From Eubacterium sp. 14-2 (GTDB lineage Bacteria; Bacillota; Clostridia; Lachnospirales; Lachnospiraceae): DNA of 64,000 bases. Below the pieces are notes generated by a model. The model made no database searches. It had not been told where the DNA came from and saw only the letters and a program-made list of their open reading frames with translations. A program made the translations under genes and the position numbers. The DNA is taken from positions 752,911 through 816,910 of the forward strand of contig NZ_KE159567.1 of the NCBI RefSeq assembly GCF_000403845.2, given 5' to 3'. This document shows, one piece after another, positions 45,828 to 55,352 of this stretch (the first letter of the stretch is position 1; every line of letters begins with the position of its first letter).

Positions 45828-45854
45828 AGAATGCGCATGGCGCATTCTTTTTTA
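45828..45854 (+). terminator. Intrinsic terminator for the serS operon side
   Basis: AGAATGCGC-ATG-GCGCATTCT (45828-45848) is followed by TTTTTTATTT; it ends just before the convergent DUF1877 stop. Confidence 0.8.
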
Positions 45855-45860
45855 TTTGGA

Positions 45861-46349
45861 TCAACAGATGAAAGTCAGAACATACTGGCCTTCATCGGCT
45901 GCCTTCTGGTAGAATTCTTTCAGGAACACAAAATATTCCCACACATAAGTGAAAAATTCTTCCTCGTCTTCCTCTGCCATAACAGGGTAGATATTATGTT
46001 CAATCATGCTCTGCAGGTTGAATTTTTCATGGAATTTCTCTTTATCCCATTCTTTCAGAGCAGCGGATATCTGAACCACAGTCTCTTTTTCAACTGTCGT
46101 GGCAGGACCATAACCCAGGTCATCGTCATTGACCGGATCCTGGCCAAAGATCAGGCAGGTTAAAACGTCATTTTCATTTCCGTCATAGGGACATCCTGTA
46201 ATCGTGAAATGAATGGCGTGCCAGGTTTTATCAATATCCAGAAGATAATCTTCCATATCACTGTGAAATACAATATCTGCGGTGGAGCCATTTTTAATTT
46301 TCCGTAAAGTTTCATCGTCTGCTCTGAAAAAATAACCAGTCATTCCCAT
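45861..46349 (-). CDS. DUF1877 (YfbM-like) family protein
   Basis: 162 residues, soluble and acidic. MGMTGYFFRADDETL at the start and LDIDKTWHAIHFTITG (about 33-48) are the family hallmarks. The second half is acidic (AEEDEEEFFTYVWEYFVFLKEFYQKAADEG). The ATG at 46349 is well placed after AGAAAGGAC. Function is unknown for the family. The gene is alone on its strand. Confidence 0.9.
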   Translation of the reverse strand: MGMTGYFFRADDETLRKIKNGSTADIVFHSDMEDYLLDIDKTWHAIHFTITGCPYDGNENDVLTCLIFGQDPVNDDDLGYGPATTVEKETVVQISAALKEWDKEKFHEKFNLQSMIEHNIYPVMAEEDEEEFFTYVWEYFVFLKEFYQKAADEGQYVLTFIC

Positions 46350-46441
46350 AGCGGTCTGTCCTTTCTCTGTACCCGGCCGTGTTTCCGTATCCGGCAGGGC
46401 AAATCATTGCAAAATTTTTGTCGGTTCCTGCTTTTATATGT

Positions 46442-46470
46442 ATTATACAGGACAGGCATCTGTAAAACAA
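46442..46470 (-). promoter_or_regulatory. Predicted sigma-A promoter of the DUF1877 gene
   Basis: On the minus strand TTGTTT (46465-46470), 17-bp spacer, TATAAT (46442-46447). The remaining 46471-46728 leads to the pantothenate operon; I see no convincing promoter for that operon, only a lone TTGACG at 46540. Confidence 0.6.
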
Positions 46471-46728
46471 CAGGTATTTGATTTTGTACATGTAATCTTC
46501 CATTTCCTATTGTAAAAATCCCCTGTTTGTGTTAATTTATTGACGAACGGTATTCCGAAAAGAAACTGTATCACTTTGATAGCAGCCATGACAACCGGCA
46601 GGGTTTTGTGGCGTTTTGATGAGAAGCCTTTTCCATTTTTGCAGCGTGACAAAGCAGAACAGAAATTGCTTCCATGGGCCCGGCAGTATGGGAACACGGA
46701 AGCTAGCAGGCGGGAAATGGAGGCGGAT

Positions 46729-47628
46729 ATGCAGATAGGAATTGCAGGTGCCGGAAAAGTAGGGACCACCCTGGGGAAATATGTGAAAGACCACGGTGCA
46801 TGTGTCACGGGCTTTTACAGCAGAACCGAAGCCAGCGGGCGGGAATCTGCGGAATTTACAGGCACAGAATATTTTAAAACACTGGATTCACTGATGGAAG
46901 TAAGCGATACCCTTTTTATTACCACCACAGACGGAGAAATCTCAAAGGTATGGGATTGCATTGCAGGAAAAAATGTGAAAGGAAAAGTCATCTGCCACTT
47001 TAGTGGTTCTTTATCAAGTGATATATTTTCAAACTGGGAAGAGACAGGCGCATATGTCTGTTCTGTCCATCCGATTTACGCGTTCAGCAATAAATTCACA
47101 GCTTATCAGAATTTAACAGGTGCAGCCTTTGCGGTGGAGGGCTGTCGGACAGCACTGACCAGAATGCAGGAACTTTTTCAACTGCTGCCTAACCGGATCG
47201 TGGAAATTTCCACTTCGGAAAAAGTGAAATATCATGCCGCTGCCAGTATTGCCAGCAATCAGGTGGTGGGGCTGATTTCCATGGCGGTGGAGCTTATGAA
47301 GGAAGCCGGGATTTCGGAAACATCCGCATACGAGCTGTTAAAGCCCCTGGTGGAAAATAATGTAACATCCATTTTTGAAAAAGCATTGCAGGAAGAAGAT
47401 ACAGGCTGTACCGGACAGAAGGCAGGATACCGCGGATGCGCACAGGCACTGACCGGACCCATTGAGCGCAATGATACCGAAACTGTCCGAAAACATCTGG
47501 AACACATGGACAGGCCCCGGTGGGAATCCGCTTACCGGGCAGTGGGGACTGTGGTGACGGAGCTTGCAGAGAAAAAGAATCCGGAGCGCAGTTATGAAAC
47601 CATGAAACAGATATTAGAAAGCAAGTGA
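46729..47628 (+). CDS. Rossmann-like DUF2520 protein, probable ketopantoate reductase (PanG-like)
   Basis: 299 residues from the ATG at 46729, which has GGAGG 5 nt upstream; readings from further upstream lack a ribosome site. N-terminal NAD(P)-binding fold [16 protein letters not shown]. The C-terminal helical DUF2520 domain (about 135-290, [20 protein letters not shown]) resembles 6-phosphogluconate dehydrogenase-like reductases. It lies 10 nt before panB. A pantothenate cluster lacking panE needs a ketopantoate reductase, and DUF2520 proteins of the PanG type have been proposed for this; the assignment here is by position. Confidence 0.8.
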   Translation: MQIGIAGAGKVGTTLGKYVKDHGACVTGFYSRTEASGRESAEFTGTEYFKTLDSLMEVSDTLFITTTDGEISKVWDCIAGKNVKGKVICHFSGSLSSDIFSNWEETGAYVCSVHPIYAFSNKFTAYQNLTGAAFAVEGCRTALTRMQELFQLLPNRIVEISTSEKVKYHAAASIASNQVVGLISMAVELMKEAGISETSAYELLKPLVENNVTSIFEKALQEEDTGCTGQKAGYRGCAQALTGPIERNDTETVRKHLEHMDRPRWESAYRAVGTVVTELAEKKNPERSYETMKQILESK

Positions 47629-47638
47629 GGAAAGAACC

Positions 47639-48466
47639 ATGAAAAACACAGTTGTAACCATACGGGAAGCCAAAGAACGCGGGGAAAAAGTCACCATGCT
47701 GACTGCCTACGACTATTCCATGGCAAAATTAATTGACGAAGCAGACATCAATATGATTCTGGTGGGAGATTCCCTGGGCATGGTCATGCTGGGATACGAA
47801 GATACCCTGTCTGTGACCATGGAAGATATGATACATCACACCAGAGCAGTGGCCCGGGGCGCAAAAAATGCACTGGTTGTGGCAGACATGCCTTTTATGT
47901 CTTACCAGACCTCAGTGTATGATGCGGTATGCAATGCGGGAAGACTGATGAAAGAAGGCCGGGCACAGGCGGTTAAGCTGGAGGGAGGCCGGGAATTTGC
48001 AGATCATATCCGGGCCATTACCAACGCGTCCATTCCGGTAGTTGCCCATCTGGGGCTGACACCTCAGTCTTTAAATGCATTCGGCGGATTTAAGGTACAG
48101 GGCAAATCAGAAGCGGCAGCCAGAAAACTTCTGGAAGATGCTCTGATTGTGGAAGAAGCCGGGGCAGTGGCTGTGGTACTGGAATGCGTACCGGCAAAAC
48201 TGGCCGGACTGGTGACAGAGAAACTCCATGTTCCCACCATTGGAATCGGCGCAGGCCCGGACTGCGACGGACAGGTACTGGTTTATCAGGATATGCTTGC
48301 CATGTTCGGTGATTTCAGGCCGAAATTCGTCAAACGTTTCGGAGAGGCGGGCACTCTGATGAAAGAGTCTTTCCGGAAATACAGCGAAGAAGTGAAAGCA
48401 GGGACTTTCCCCGCACCGGAACATACTTTTAAAATAGATGATGATGTAATAGAAAAACTGTATTAG
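47639..48466 (+). CDS. panB: 3-methyl-2-oxobutanoate hydroxymethyltransferase
   Basis: First step of pantoate synthesis: ketoisovalerate plus methylene-THF to ketopantoate. 275 residues, usual length. [32 protein letters not shown] (metal Asp) and VVALEC-type core ([12 protein letters not shown], with the catalytic Glu) are seen. GlyA, which makes methylene-THF, is 15 kb away. Second of five genes in an operon. Confidence 0.97.
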   Translation: MKNTVVTIREAKERGEKVTMLTAYDYSMAKLIDEADINMILVGDSLGMVMLGYEDTLSVTMEDMIHHTRAVARGAKNALVVADMPFMSYQTSVYDAVCNAGRLMKEGRAQAVKLEGGREFADHIRAITNASIPVVAHLGLTPQSLNAFGGFKVQGKSEAAARKLLEDALIVEEAGAVAVVLECVPAKLAGLVTEKLHVPTIGIGAGPDCDGQVLVYQDMLAMFGDFRPKFVKRFGEAGTLMKESFRKYSEEVKAGTFPAPEHTFKIDDDVIEKLY

Positions 48467-48478
48467 AGGGAGGAAACC

Positions 48479-49330
48479 ATGCAGATTGTAACAACCATAG
48501 AAGAATTACGCTCCATTGTAAAATGGTGGAGAGGAGAAGGCCATTCCGTTGGACTGGTACCCACCATGGGCTACCTCCATGAAGGTCATAAAAGTCTGAT
48601 TGTGAAAGCAGTCAGCGAGAACGACAGAGTGGTGGTCAGCGATTTTGTAAATCCCACTCAGTTTGGCGTAAATGAAGACCTGTCCAGCTATCCGAGAGAT
48701 ATTAATCGTGACGCGGCCCTCTGTGAAGAAGCCGGGGCAGATGTGATTTTCCATCCGGAACCGGAAGAAATGTATTTTTCCGATAACTGTACGTTTGTGG
48801 ATATGGACCGTCTGACCAAAGGGCTCTGCGGGAAAACAAGACCCACCCATTTCAGAGGGGTGTGCACCGTGGTGTCCAAACTTTTCAATATTGTAACGCC
48901 GGACAGGGCATATTTTGGCCAGAAAGACGCCCAGCAGCTTGCGGTGATCCGCCGGATGGTACGGGATATGAATTTTGGCATTGACATTGTGGGATGCCCC
49001 ATTGTCCGGGAAGAAGACGGACTTGCCATGAGCTCCCGCAATACTTATCTGAATCCGAAAGAGCGGAAAGCGGCCCTGATCCTTCACAAATCCCTGAGCC
49101 TTGGAGAGGAAATGATACAGGCCGGAGAGAAAGATGCTGTAAAAGTAAAAAATGCCATTGTGAAAAATATGAAAACAGAGCCCCTTGCACGAATTGACTA
49201 TGTGGAACTTGTGGACGGGGAAACTCTGGAGCCGGTGGAGACCATTGAAGGCCCCATTCTGGCAGCTACAGCAGTCTATATTGGAAAAACAAGGCTGATT
49301 GACAACTTCAGTTATCATTCAGTTTTCTGA
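48479..49330 (+). CDS. panC: Pantothenate synthetase
   Basis: ATP-dependent ligation of pantoate and beta-alanine, 283 residues. VPTMGYLHEGHKSLI holds the HxGH nucleotide motif; FVNPTQFGVNEDLSSYPRD, FGQKDAQQLAVIRRMV and the SSRN loop (LAMSSRNTYL) follow. GGAGG precedes the ATG. It lies 12 nt after panB. Confidence 0.97.
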   Translation: MQIVTTIEELRSIVKWWRGEGHSVGLVPTMGYLHEGHKSLIVKAVSENDRVVVSDFVNPTQFGVNEDLSSYPRDINRDAALCEEAGADVIFHPEPEEMYFSDNCTFVDMDRLTKGLCGKTRPTHFRGVCTVVSKLFNIVTPDRAYFGQKDAQQLAVIRRMVRDMNFGIDIVGCPIVREEDGLAMSSRNTYLNPKERKAALILHKSLSLGEEMIQAGEKDAVKVKNAIVKNMKTEPLARIDYVELVDGETLEPVETIEGPILAATAVYIGKTRLIDNFSYHSVF

Positions 49331-49369
49331 ATATCACAGCAATCAGTATGCTGAAAAAGGAGAGCAACC

Positions 49370-49753
49370 ATGTATTTTAAAATGTTAAAAGGAAAAATCC
49401 ATCGGGCAGTGGTAAAACAGGCGGAACTGAACTATGTGGGAAGTATCACAGTTGATCCTGAGCTTCTTAAGGCGGCCGGAATTCTGGAATATGAAAATGT
49501 ACAGATTGTGGACATTGAGAACGGAAACCGTTTTGAGACCTATACCATTATGGGAGAGCCGGGCAGCGGTATGATCTGCCTGAACGGGGCCGCAGCCAGA
49601 CAGGTACAGACCGGGGACCATATTATCATCATGGCCTATGCCCAGATGACGCCGGAGGAAGCAAAGGAATTCCGGCCGCAGGTGGTGTTTGTGGATGAAG
49701 AGAATAAAATTTCCAGAATTACCACATACGAAAAACACGGACAGATTTCCTGA
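49370..49753 (+). CDS. panD: Aspartate 1-decarboxylase proenzyme
   Basis: Makes beta-alanine from aspartate. 127 residues, standard length. The self-cleavage site Gly24-Ser25 (NYVGSITVD) generates the pyruvoyl group on Ser25. [20 protein letters not shown] is the conserved core. AAGGAG precedes the ATG. Confidence 0.97.
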   Translation: MYFKMLKGKIHRAVVKQAELNYVGSITVDPELLKAAGILEYENVQIVDIENGNRFETYTIMGEPGSGMICLNGAAARQVQTGDHIIIMAYAQMTPEEAKEFRPQVVFVDEENKISRITTYEKHGQIS

Positions 49754-49780
49754 CAGTAAAAAAGAGAAAGGACATCCAAT

Positions 49781-50986
49781 ATGTTAAAAGGAAAAACCGT
49801 ATTGCTGGGGGTGACAGGGGGGATAGCGGCATACAAAATGCCAAACGTGGCCAGAATGCTGAAAAAGCTCCACTGCAATGTCCATGTACTGATGACAGTG
49901 AATGCTGCCAACTTTATCACCGCCACCACATTTGAGACTCTGACCGGTAACAAATGTCTGACTGATACCTTTGACCGGAATTTTGAATTTTCCGTGGAAC
50001 ATGTGGCGCTGGCCAAACAGGCGGATCTGGTTCTGGTGGCTCCGGCCACGGCAAACGTAATCGGAAAGGTCGCAAACGGTATTGCAGACGACATGCTGAC
50101 CACAACGGTAATGGCCTGCACCTGTAAAATTCTGGTGGCTCCGGCCATGAACCATAACATGTACCGCAATCCCATTGTTCAGGATAATCTGGCAAAACTG
50201 GAACGGTTCGGTTACGAAATCATTCCTCCTGATACAGGTATGCTGGCAAACGGCGATATCGGAGAGGGGAAACTGCCTTCTGAGGAGGTGCTGGTGGGGT
50301 ATGTTCTGAAAGAACTGGCTTATCCAAAAGACCTGGCCGGACAGAAAGTGCTGGTCACCGCCGGAGCCACACAGGAGGCCATTGACCCGGTGCGTTATAT
50401 CACCAATCATTCCACTGGAAAAATGGGATATGCTCTGGCCAGGACAGCCATGTTAAGAGGAGCCAGGGTAACGCTGGTAACCGGGGTCGCGGGACTGGAG
50501 CCCCCCATGTTCGTGGAGACAGTTCATGTGGTATCTGCAGAGGAAATGTATCAGGAAGTAATCAGCCGGGCGCCTCAGATGGATGTGGTTATCAAGGCTG
50601 CAGCAGTGGCAGATTACCGGCCCGCAGAGGTGGCAGAAGACAAGATTAAGAAATCAGAGGGCACATCATCCATTATTCTGGAGCGGACAGCAGACATCCT
50701 GGCGGAGCTGGGAAGGATGAAACAGGAAGGGGATTTCCGCGGCATACTGTGCGGATTTTCCATGGAAACCAGAGATCTGGAGGAAAATTCCAGAGCAAAG
50801 CTGGAGCGGAAACATCTTGACCTGATTGCTGCCAATAACCTGAAAGTGGAGGGAGCAGGATTTGGAACAGATACCAATGTCCTTACCCTGATTACCGGAA
50901 CAGATACCATCCGGCTGGAGCGAATGAGCAAAGAGGAGGCATCCGGCGAGATTTTAAACCTGATCCGGAATATGCTGCCTGAATAA
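49781..50986 (+). CDS. coaBC: Bifunctional CoaBC with Asn at the usual catalytic Cys of CoaC
   Basis: Phosphopantothenoylcysteine synthetase/decarboxylase, 401 residues. The N-terminal flavoprotein CoaC domain has GVTGGIAAYK, APATANVIGKVANGIADD and the PAMNHNMY motif. The C-terminal CoaB has TAGATQEAIDPVRYITNHSTGKMG. In CoaC the substrate loop normally reads ACGD, with Cys158 (E. coli) as acid. Here residues 155-160 read LANGDI, with Asn (codon AAC) at 157. It ends the pantothenate operon; CoaA/CoaX is not in the window. Confidence 0.95.
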   Translation: MLKGKTVLLGVTGGIAAYKMPNVARMLKKLHCNVHVLMTVNAANFITATTFETLTGNKCLTDTFDRNFEFSVEHVALAKQADLVLVAPATANVIGKVANGIADDMLTTTVMACTCKILVAPAMNHNMYRNPIVQDNLAKLERFGYEIIPPDTGMLANGDIGEGKLPSEEVLVGYVLKELAYPKDLAGQKVLVTAGATQEAIDPVRYITNHSTGKMGYALARTAMLRGARVTLVTGVAGLEPPMFVETVHVVSAEEMYQEVISRAPQMDVVIKAAAVADYRPAEVAEDKIKKSEGTSSIILERTADILAELGRMKQEGDFRGILCGFSMETRDLEENSRAKLERKHLDLIAANNLKVEGAGFGTDTNVLTLITGTDTIRLERMSKEEASGEILNLIRNMLPE

Positions 50987-51148
50987 ATTTTTCCGGATTA
51001 TATGTCGGAAGAACCTGTGAATATTGGAGAATTTTGCCAAAAAAAGTTTACAAAATATACATTTTTTGTTAATGCTGTCTATAGATTTGTTGGTTATACT
51101 ATAAAAAAGACAGAAATGTTGTAAAACAGCAACAAAGGCGGAAAATGT

Positions 51149-52402
51149 ATGGGTAAACAGATAAAAAGAACTTTCATTTTAAAATACAGTATATTATTAT
51201 ATCTGACGGCGGCTGCATGGTATCTCCTGACAGCAGGAGAGGGACTTCATGCGGTCGTTTCTTTTTTCAAAAATCTGGAAACAGTGCAGACCTCAGAATT
51301 CCCTGCCGGTATGCAGTTTCGGTATGAGAAAGAATTTCAGGATACCCTGAACCGTTACGGAATGTTCTGCTCCCTGTACCAGGCAGAATATTCCACTCCG
51401 GTGCCGGGACTGGAATCCACGGATATTCTGGGAGAAAGCTGTAATCAGATGGTTCCCCAGGGAATCTGCGTGGCCGGAGATTATATGCTGGTGACAGCCT
51501 ATGACAATGGAACCTTTATGGGGAATAAATCAGAAAACAGGCGCAAGGTCAACCCTTCCGTATTGTATGTGCTGTCTGACCGGAATCCGCAGCAGAGGGA
51601 ACTTCTGACCACGATTGTTCTTCCGGATATCAACCATGTGGGAGGCGTGGCCTTTGACGGTGAAAACATCTGGATTGCAAAAAGTACCGACCGGCAGTGC
51701 AGTATAATTTCCTATGATACCATCCGGCGGGCGGCAGAGTCCGGAAAGAGCAGCTACGAACTTACAGAATACGACCAGAATGTCTCCTGCGGCGCAGTGG
51801 TCTCCTTTGTGACCTGGCATGAAAACAGACTGTGGGTGGGGACTTATGCAAACCGTGTCAGTGGCATGGGAATGCTCAGAAGCTATACAGTGAACAGGCA
51901 GCTTACAGAAGAAGGACAGCGGTTCACACTGGAAAAGCAGGAAGAAATTATAATTCCGGGATTTGCCAACGGAGTTGCTTTTATGGAACAGGGCAATGAA
52001 ACCTGTATGGCAGTTTCCACCTCCAGAGGAAGGTATTTTAACTCTGACATGTATTTTTATCAGGTAGTGAAAGACCCCTTCACCGGGAGAAATCTTTATC
52101 ATTGTTATAATTCCTGCGATTTTCCTCCCATGGCAGAAGAGCTGGTGTGTGACGGAGAGAACACATATCTGCTGTTTGAATCCTCCGCCACCTGTTACAG
52201 CACCCCGAAATATCTGAAATGCATGTACCCTGTGGACCGAATCTGTGCCTTTTCCAGCAGCAGACTGTTCTGGCAGAACCAGAGGGGAATTTTAAAAGGG
52301 GCAGATGGGAGAGCAGAGCAGATCTGTCTCAGGCTTGCCTCAGACCAGCCATATCAGGAGCGGAAATACTGGCAGCAGTATATGGGGCAGGCAGAAGCAT
52401 GA
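51149..52402 (+). CDS. Membrane-anchored propeller-like protein of unknown function
   Basis: 417 residues. One N-terminal membrane helix (about 10-30), then an extracytoplasmic domain with repeated beta motifs such as GVAFDGENIWIAK, SFVTWHENRLWVGTY and NGVAFMEQGNETCMAVS, which suggest a beta-propeller of the YVTN/NHL sort. Eight or so Cys residues in the outer domain are notable. No catalytic motif is recognised. An AT-rich leader with TATACT at 51095-51100 precedes it. GGCGGA serves as weak ribosome site. Confidence 0.75.
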   Translation: MGKQIKRTFILKYSILLYLTAAAWYLLTAGEGLHAVVSFFKNLETVQTSEFPAGMQFRYEKEFQDTLNRYGMFCSLYQAEYSTPVPGLESTDILGESCNQMVPQGICVAGDYMLVTAYDNGTFMGNKSENRRKVNPSVLYVLSDRNPQQRELLTTIVLPDINHVGGVAFDGENIWIAKSTDRQCSIISYDTIRRAAESGKSSYELTEYDQNVSCGAVVSFVTWHENRLWVGTYANRVSGMGMLRSYTVNRQLTEEGQRFTLEKQEEIIIPGFANGVAFMEQGNETCMAVSTSRGRYFNSDMYFYQVVKDPFTGRNLYHCYNSCDFPPMAEELVCDGENTYLLFESSATCYSTPKYLKCMYPVDRICAFSSSRLFWQNQRGILKGADGRAEQICLRLASDQPYQERKYWQQYMGQAEA

Positions 52403-52481
52403 AAATCTGTACCGGGAGCCATAGATAATGTGGCAGTCTGCCGGTACTGTTTATTGGAAACAACAGGAAAGGAATCTGTGA

Positions 52482-53276
52482 ATGAAAAAATATGCGGTAA
52501 TTACAGGAGCAAGTTCCGGCATTGGAGCGGAATTTGCAAAAATACTGGCACAGGAGGGATACAGCCTGATACTGGCTGCCCGGAGACAGGAACGCCTGGA
52601 GTGTCTGAAAAAGCGTTTAAAAACAGAGTGTGAGATTGTCACAGCCGACCTTGGAAAAAAAGAAGACTGTTACCGGCTGTTTCAGACGGTGAAAGACAAA
52701 CCGGTGGAAATCTGGATTAATAATGCGGGATTTGGAAATTTCGGCACTTTTAAAACCAGCAGCCTGCAGAAGGAACTGGATATGCTGAATGTAAACGTAA
52801 GGGCCCTTCATATTCTGACAAAGCTGGCTCTGGGGAAAATGGTGAAGCAGAACAGCGGGTATATTTTAAACGTGGCTTCCTGTGCGGGACTGATGCCTGC
52901 GGGACCTTATATGGCTGCCTACTATGCTTCTAAATCCTATGTGACAAGTCTGACAAGAGCGATTGCAGAGGAACTGCGCAGTGAGAAAAGCCCCGTTTAT
53001 GCAGGCTGCCTCTGTCCGGGGCCTGTCAACACGGAATTCAATGATGTGGCAAATGTGGAATTTGCTTTGCCTGGAATCAGTGCTGCCAGCTGTGCACGTT
53101 ATGGCTATGAGCAGATGAAACGGAGAAAAACGGTGATTGTTCCCAAATGTTCCGTGCGGCTGGCAATGACCCTGGGCCGATTTCTGCCCCAGGAGCTGTA
53201 CATCCGGATAGCGGCCCGTCAGCAGAAAAAGAAAAAATACGGAAGCCGGAAAAAGGCAGGATGTAAACTGCCCTGA
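52482..53276 (+). CDS. Short-chain dehydrogenase/reductase
   Basis: 264 residues. Classical SDR: TGASSGIGAEFAKIL (NAD(P)H-binding GxxxGxG near 9-15), AARRQERL, INNAGFG, catalytic Ser in NVASCAG and YYASK (Tyr/Lys). A C-terminal basic tail follows (QQKKKKYGSRKKAG). The substrate is unknown. AGGAAAGGA precedes the ATG. A bidirectional-type terminator follows. Confidence 0.92.
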   Translation: MKKYAVITGASSGIGAEFAKILAQEGYSLILAARRQERLECLKKRLKTECEIVTADLGKKEDCYRLFQTVKDKPVEIWINNAGFGNFGTFKTSSLQKELDMLNVNVRALHILTKLALGKMVKQNSGYILNVASCAGLMPAGPYMAAYYASKSYVTSLTRAIAEELRSEKSPVYAGCLCPGPVNTEFNDVANVEFALPGISAASCARYGYEQMKRRKTVIVPKCSVRLAMTLGRFLPQELYIRIAARQQKKKKYGSRKKAGCKLP

Positions 53277-53321
53277 CAGGAACTTCTGAATGTAATATCT
53301 GCCAGGCCGGAGGCTGTCAGA

Positions 53322-53368
53322 AAAAGGCTGTCATACCGGCGAATGTTTAACGGTTCTGGCAGCCTTTT
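53322..53368. terminator. Terminator between the SDR gene and cheC
   Basis: AAAAGGCTG (53322-53330) and CAGCCTTTT (53360-53368) pair perfectly around a 29-nt loop. The A/T flanks allow function for both convergent genes. Confidence 0.65.
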
Positions 53369-53408
53369 GCATTGTACAACAGTAAATACTGTTTAAGAAT
53401 CAGGGATA

Positions 53409-54032
53409 TTAAACAGGAAGTCCCAGTTTCTGGAACAGGACATTCATGGAGGCATATTCCAGAATCAATATCATGCTGCCCTTAATCTGTGTGCCGGAGA
53501 TACAGAAACTCTCGTCAATAAACAGCACTTTTTTGCCAAGGGAGCTAAAATTGTGGGAAGGGATGGACAGAATATTGCCTACGGTATCAATGTGATCCTG
53601 AGGCGGAGTGATATTGATGAAAATATTTGTCATTTTGGCAATGGAATTTACATAAGCGGCAGTGGTGATATTGCCCATTTCCCGCACTACGGATAAATCC
53701 ATTTCGCTGATATCATCCAGAGAGGCAATCTCTTTCTCATAAAAAGTATTAATCAGTTTTGCTGCAAATTCTTTCTGTATGATTTGCAGCATCATTCCCT
53801 GGATATCCCCCTCTAACATAACGGTCAGTCCCAGTGCGTAATTATCCGGGCCGCCCAGATACTGAGAAACGTCGTCGAAATCAAGCAAATGGATGTTGGG
53901 AATTTCTATATCTACAAAGGTATTCAGTAAAGTTGCCAGAGCCGTTGCGGCATTGCCGGAACCAATGTTTCCAATTTCAGTCAGTACACTTAACTGCATG
54001 TCATCTAATTTGGTAATGTCTGTTACGCCCAT
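53409..54032 (-). CDS. cheC: CheC-type CheY-P phosphatase
   Basis: Removes phosphate from CheY and helps adaptation. 207 residues, two copies of the phosphatase signature: LTEIGNIGSGNAATAL (about 16-31) and VREMGNITTAAYVNSIAKMT (about 113-132). Each has the Glu and Asn of the CheC/CheX/FliY active site. Together with the two chemoreceptors it indicates a chemotactic organism. AAGGAGA precedes the ATG, with TATAAT (minus strand, 54062-54067) upstream. Confidence 0.95.
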   Translation of the reverse strand: MGVTDITKLDDMQLSVLTEIGNIGSGNAATALATLLNTFVDIEIPNIHLLDFDDVSQYLGGPDNYALGLTVMLEGDIQGMMLQIIQKEFAAKLINTFYEKEIASLDDISEMDLSVVREMGNITTAAYVNSIAKMTNIFINITPPQDHIDTVGNILSIPSHNFSSLGKKVLFIDESFCISGTQIKGSMILILEYASMNVLFQKLGLPV

Positions 54033-54145
54033 AAGAATCTCTCCTTAAATAATTTTTTTCCATTATATCATAAAGTGAGCAAAAAGGAAAAGTTTATATG
54101 AAAAAATAGTATGGGATTTCAGGCGGAAAATTCAGCTGTGGAACG

Positions 54146-54174
54146 TTGTTTTGCAGTTGTTTTTCGTGTATAAT
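54146..54174 (+). promoter_or_regulatory. Promoter of the DUF262-HEPN pair
   Basis: TTGTTT (54146-54151), 17-bp spacer, TATAAT with a TG one base before the extended position (54169-54174). The leader is about 85 nt. Confidence 0.7.
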
Positions 54175-54263
54175 GAGAGAAAGAAGAGGAAACAAAAGGG
54201 GACGAATATTTCAAAATAAATAAAAATTTGTGAAACAGTTACAGGAAAGAAAGGATAAGTGGT

Positions 54264-55352
54264 ATGGCAATCGAGAACCTGATAGAAAATGTTGACAGTC
54301 AGATAGTAAATATCAGAACCAGAAGCCTGGATGTGTCTTTTAATGAATTGTATGATATGTATCTGAATAAAGAACTGATTATATCTCCGGATTATCAGCG
54401 TATGTTTCGCTGGGAACCGGAAAAACAATCCCGGTTTATAGAATCGCTGATTCTGGAAATGCCGGTTCCGCCTATATTTGTAATCGAAATAAAAGATGGG
54501 GAGTATGAGCTGATTGATGGTTTGCAGAGGATATCCAGTTATCTGCGTTTCAGAGGAGAAAAGCTGGAAGATGAGAGCCAGAAGCCTCTGGTTTTGTGTG
54601 GATGCGATATCGTTCCTGAGCTGAATGGTCTGACATTTGAGCTTATACCAAAAGCATTGCAGATAAAAATTAAGAGGAGTTTTGTAAGAATGGAAGTAAT
54701 CCGGAAGGAGAGCGAACCTTCTCTTAAATATCATATGTTTAAACGGTTAAATACAGGAGGCGAATTGCTGTCTGCACAGGAAATCAGAAATTGTACTGTG
54801 AGAATATTGGGTTCTAAAGGAATAGATTTTCTGGAGAAGTGCAGTGAAAATAATGATTTTCGAACAATCGTATCTCGAATCGGAAGCGAAAGAGAACGAC
54901 TGCAATACAGGCAGGAACTGGTATTGCGCTATCTTGCCATGAAAAATGACCTGGAGAGTTATAAATATCCTGTAACAGAGTATCTTACAGACTATCTGGA
55001 GGACATTACTACCGGTAAACGGGAATTTAACTGTGACAGGGAGTGGGATATCTTCTGTAAAACTTCCAGATTTTTTGCTGAAAAATTTGGGGAAGATGCT
55101 TTTTCCGGAAAGACGAAAAATGAAATATACAAAAAAGAGTTTGTATTATATTATTTTGACGGAATGTTTGTCTCAGTTGCAAAAATGATTGATGCGTTAA
55201 TAGAATGCGGGAATTTACCAAAATTAGTTGATAAACTGAATGAGATTAAATTCGGGGAGGAACTGAAATTTTATAATACAGGAAGTGTGAATGGTGTAAA
55301 AACAAGGATAAGGATATTTACGGAAGGAGTGCAGGAGATACTTGACAGCTGA
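54264..55352 (+). CDS. DUF262 (ParB/GmrSD-like nuclease fold) protein
   Basis: 362 residues. The N-terminal DUF262 domain has SPDYQRMFRWEPEKQSRFIESL (about 42-63), typical of the family, and the ParB-like IDGLQRIS motif (about 84-91, D-G-x-x-R). KRLNTGGELLSAQEIRNC (about 155-172) is the second conserved block. DUF262 proteins include GmrSD-type enzymes that cut modified DNA and other defence components. The C-terminal half is helical and has no HNH motif that I can see. The next gene, with a HEPN motif, begins 11 nt before its stop. Confidence 0.88.
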   Translation: MAIENLIENVDSQIVNIRTRSLDVSFNELYDMYLNKELIISPDYQRMFRWEPEKQSRFIESLILEMPVPPIFVIEIKDGEYELIDGLQRISSYLRFRGEKLEDESQKPLVLCGCDIVPELNGLTFELIPKALQIKIKRSFVRMEVIRKESEPSLKYHMFKRLNTGGELLSAQEIRNCTVRILGSKGIDFLEKCSENNDFRTIVSRIGSERERLQYRQELVLRYLAMKNDLESYKYPVTEYLTDYLEDITTGKREFNCDREWDIFCKTSRFFAEKFGEDAFSGKTKNEIYKKEFVLYYFDGMFVSVAKMIDALIECGNLPKLVDKLNEIKFGEELKFYNTGSVNGVKTRIRIFTEGVQEILDS

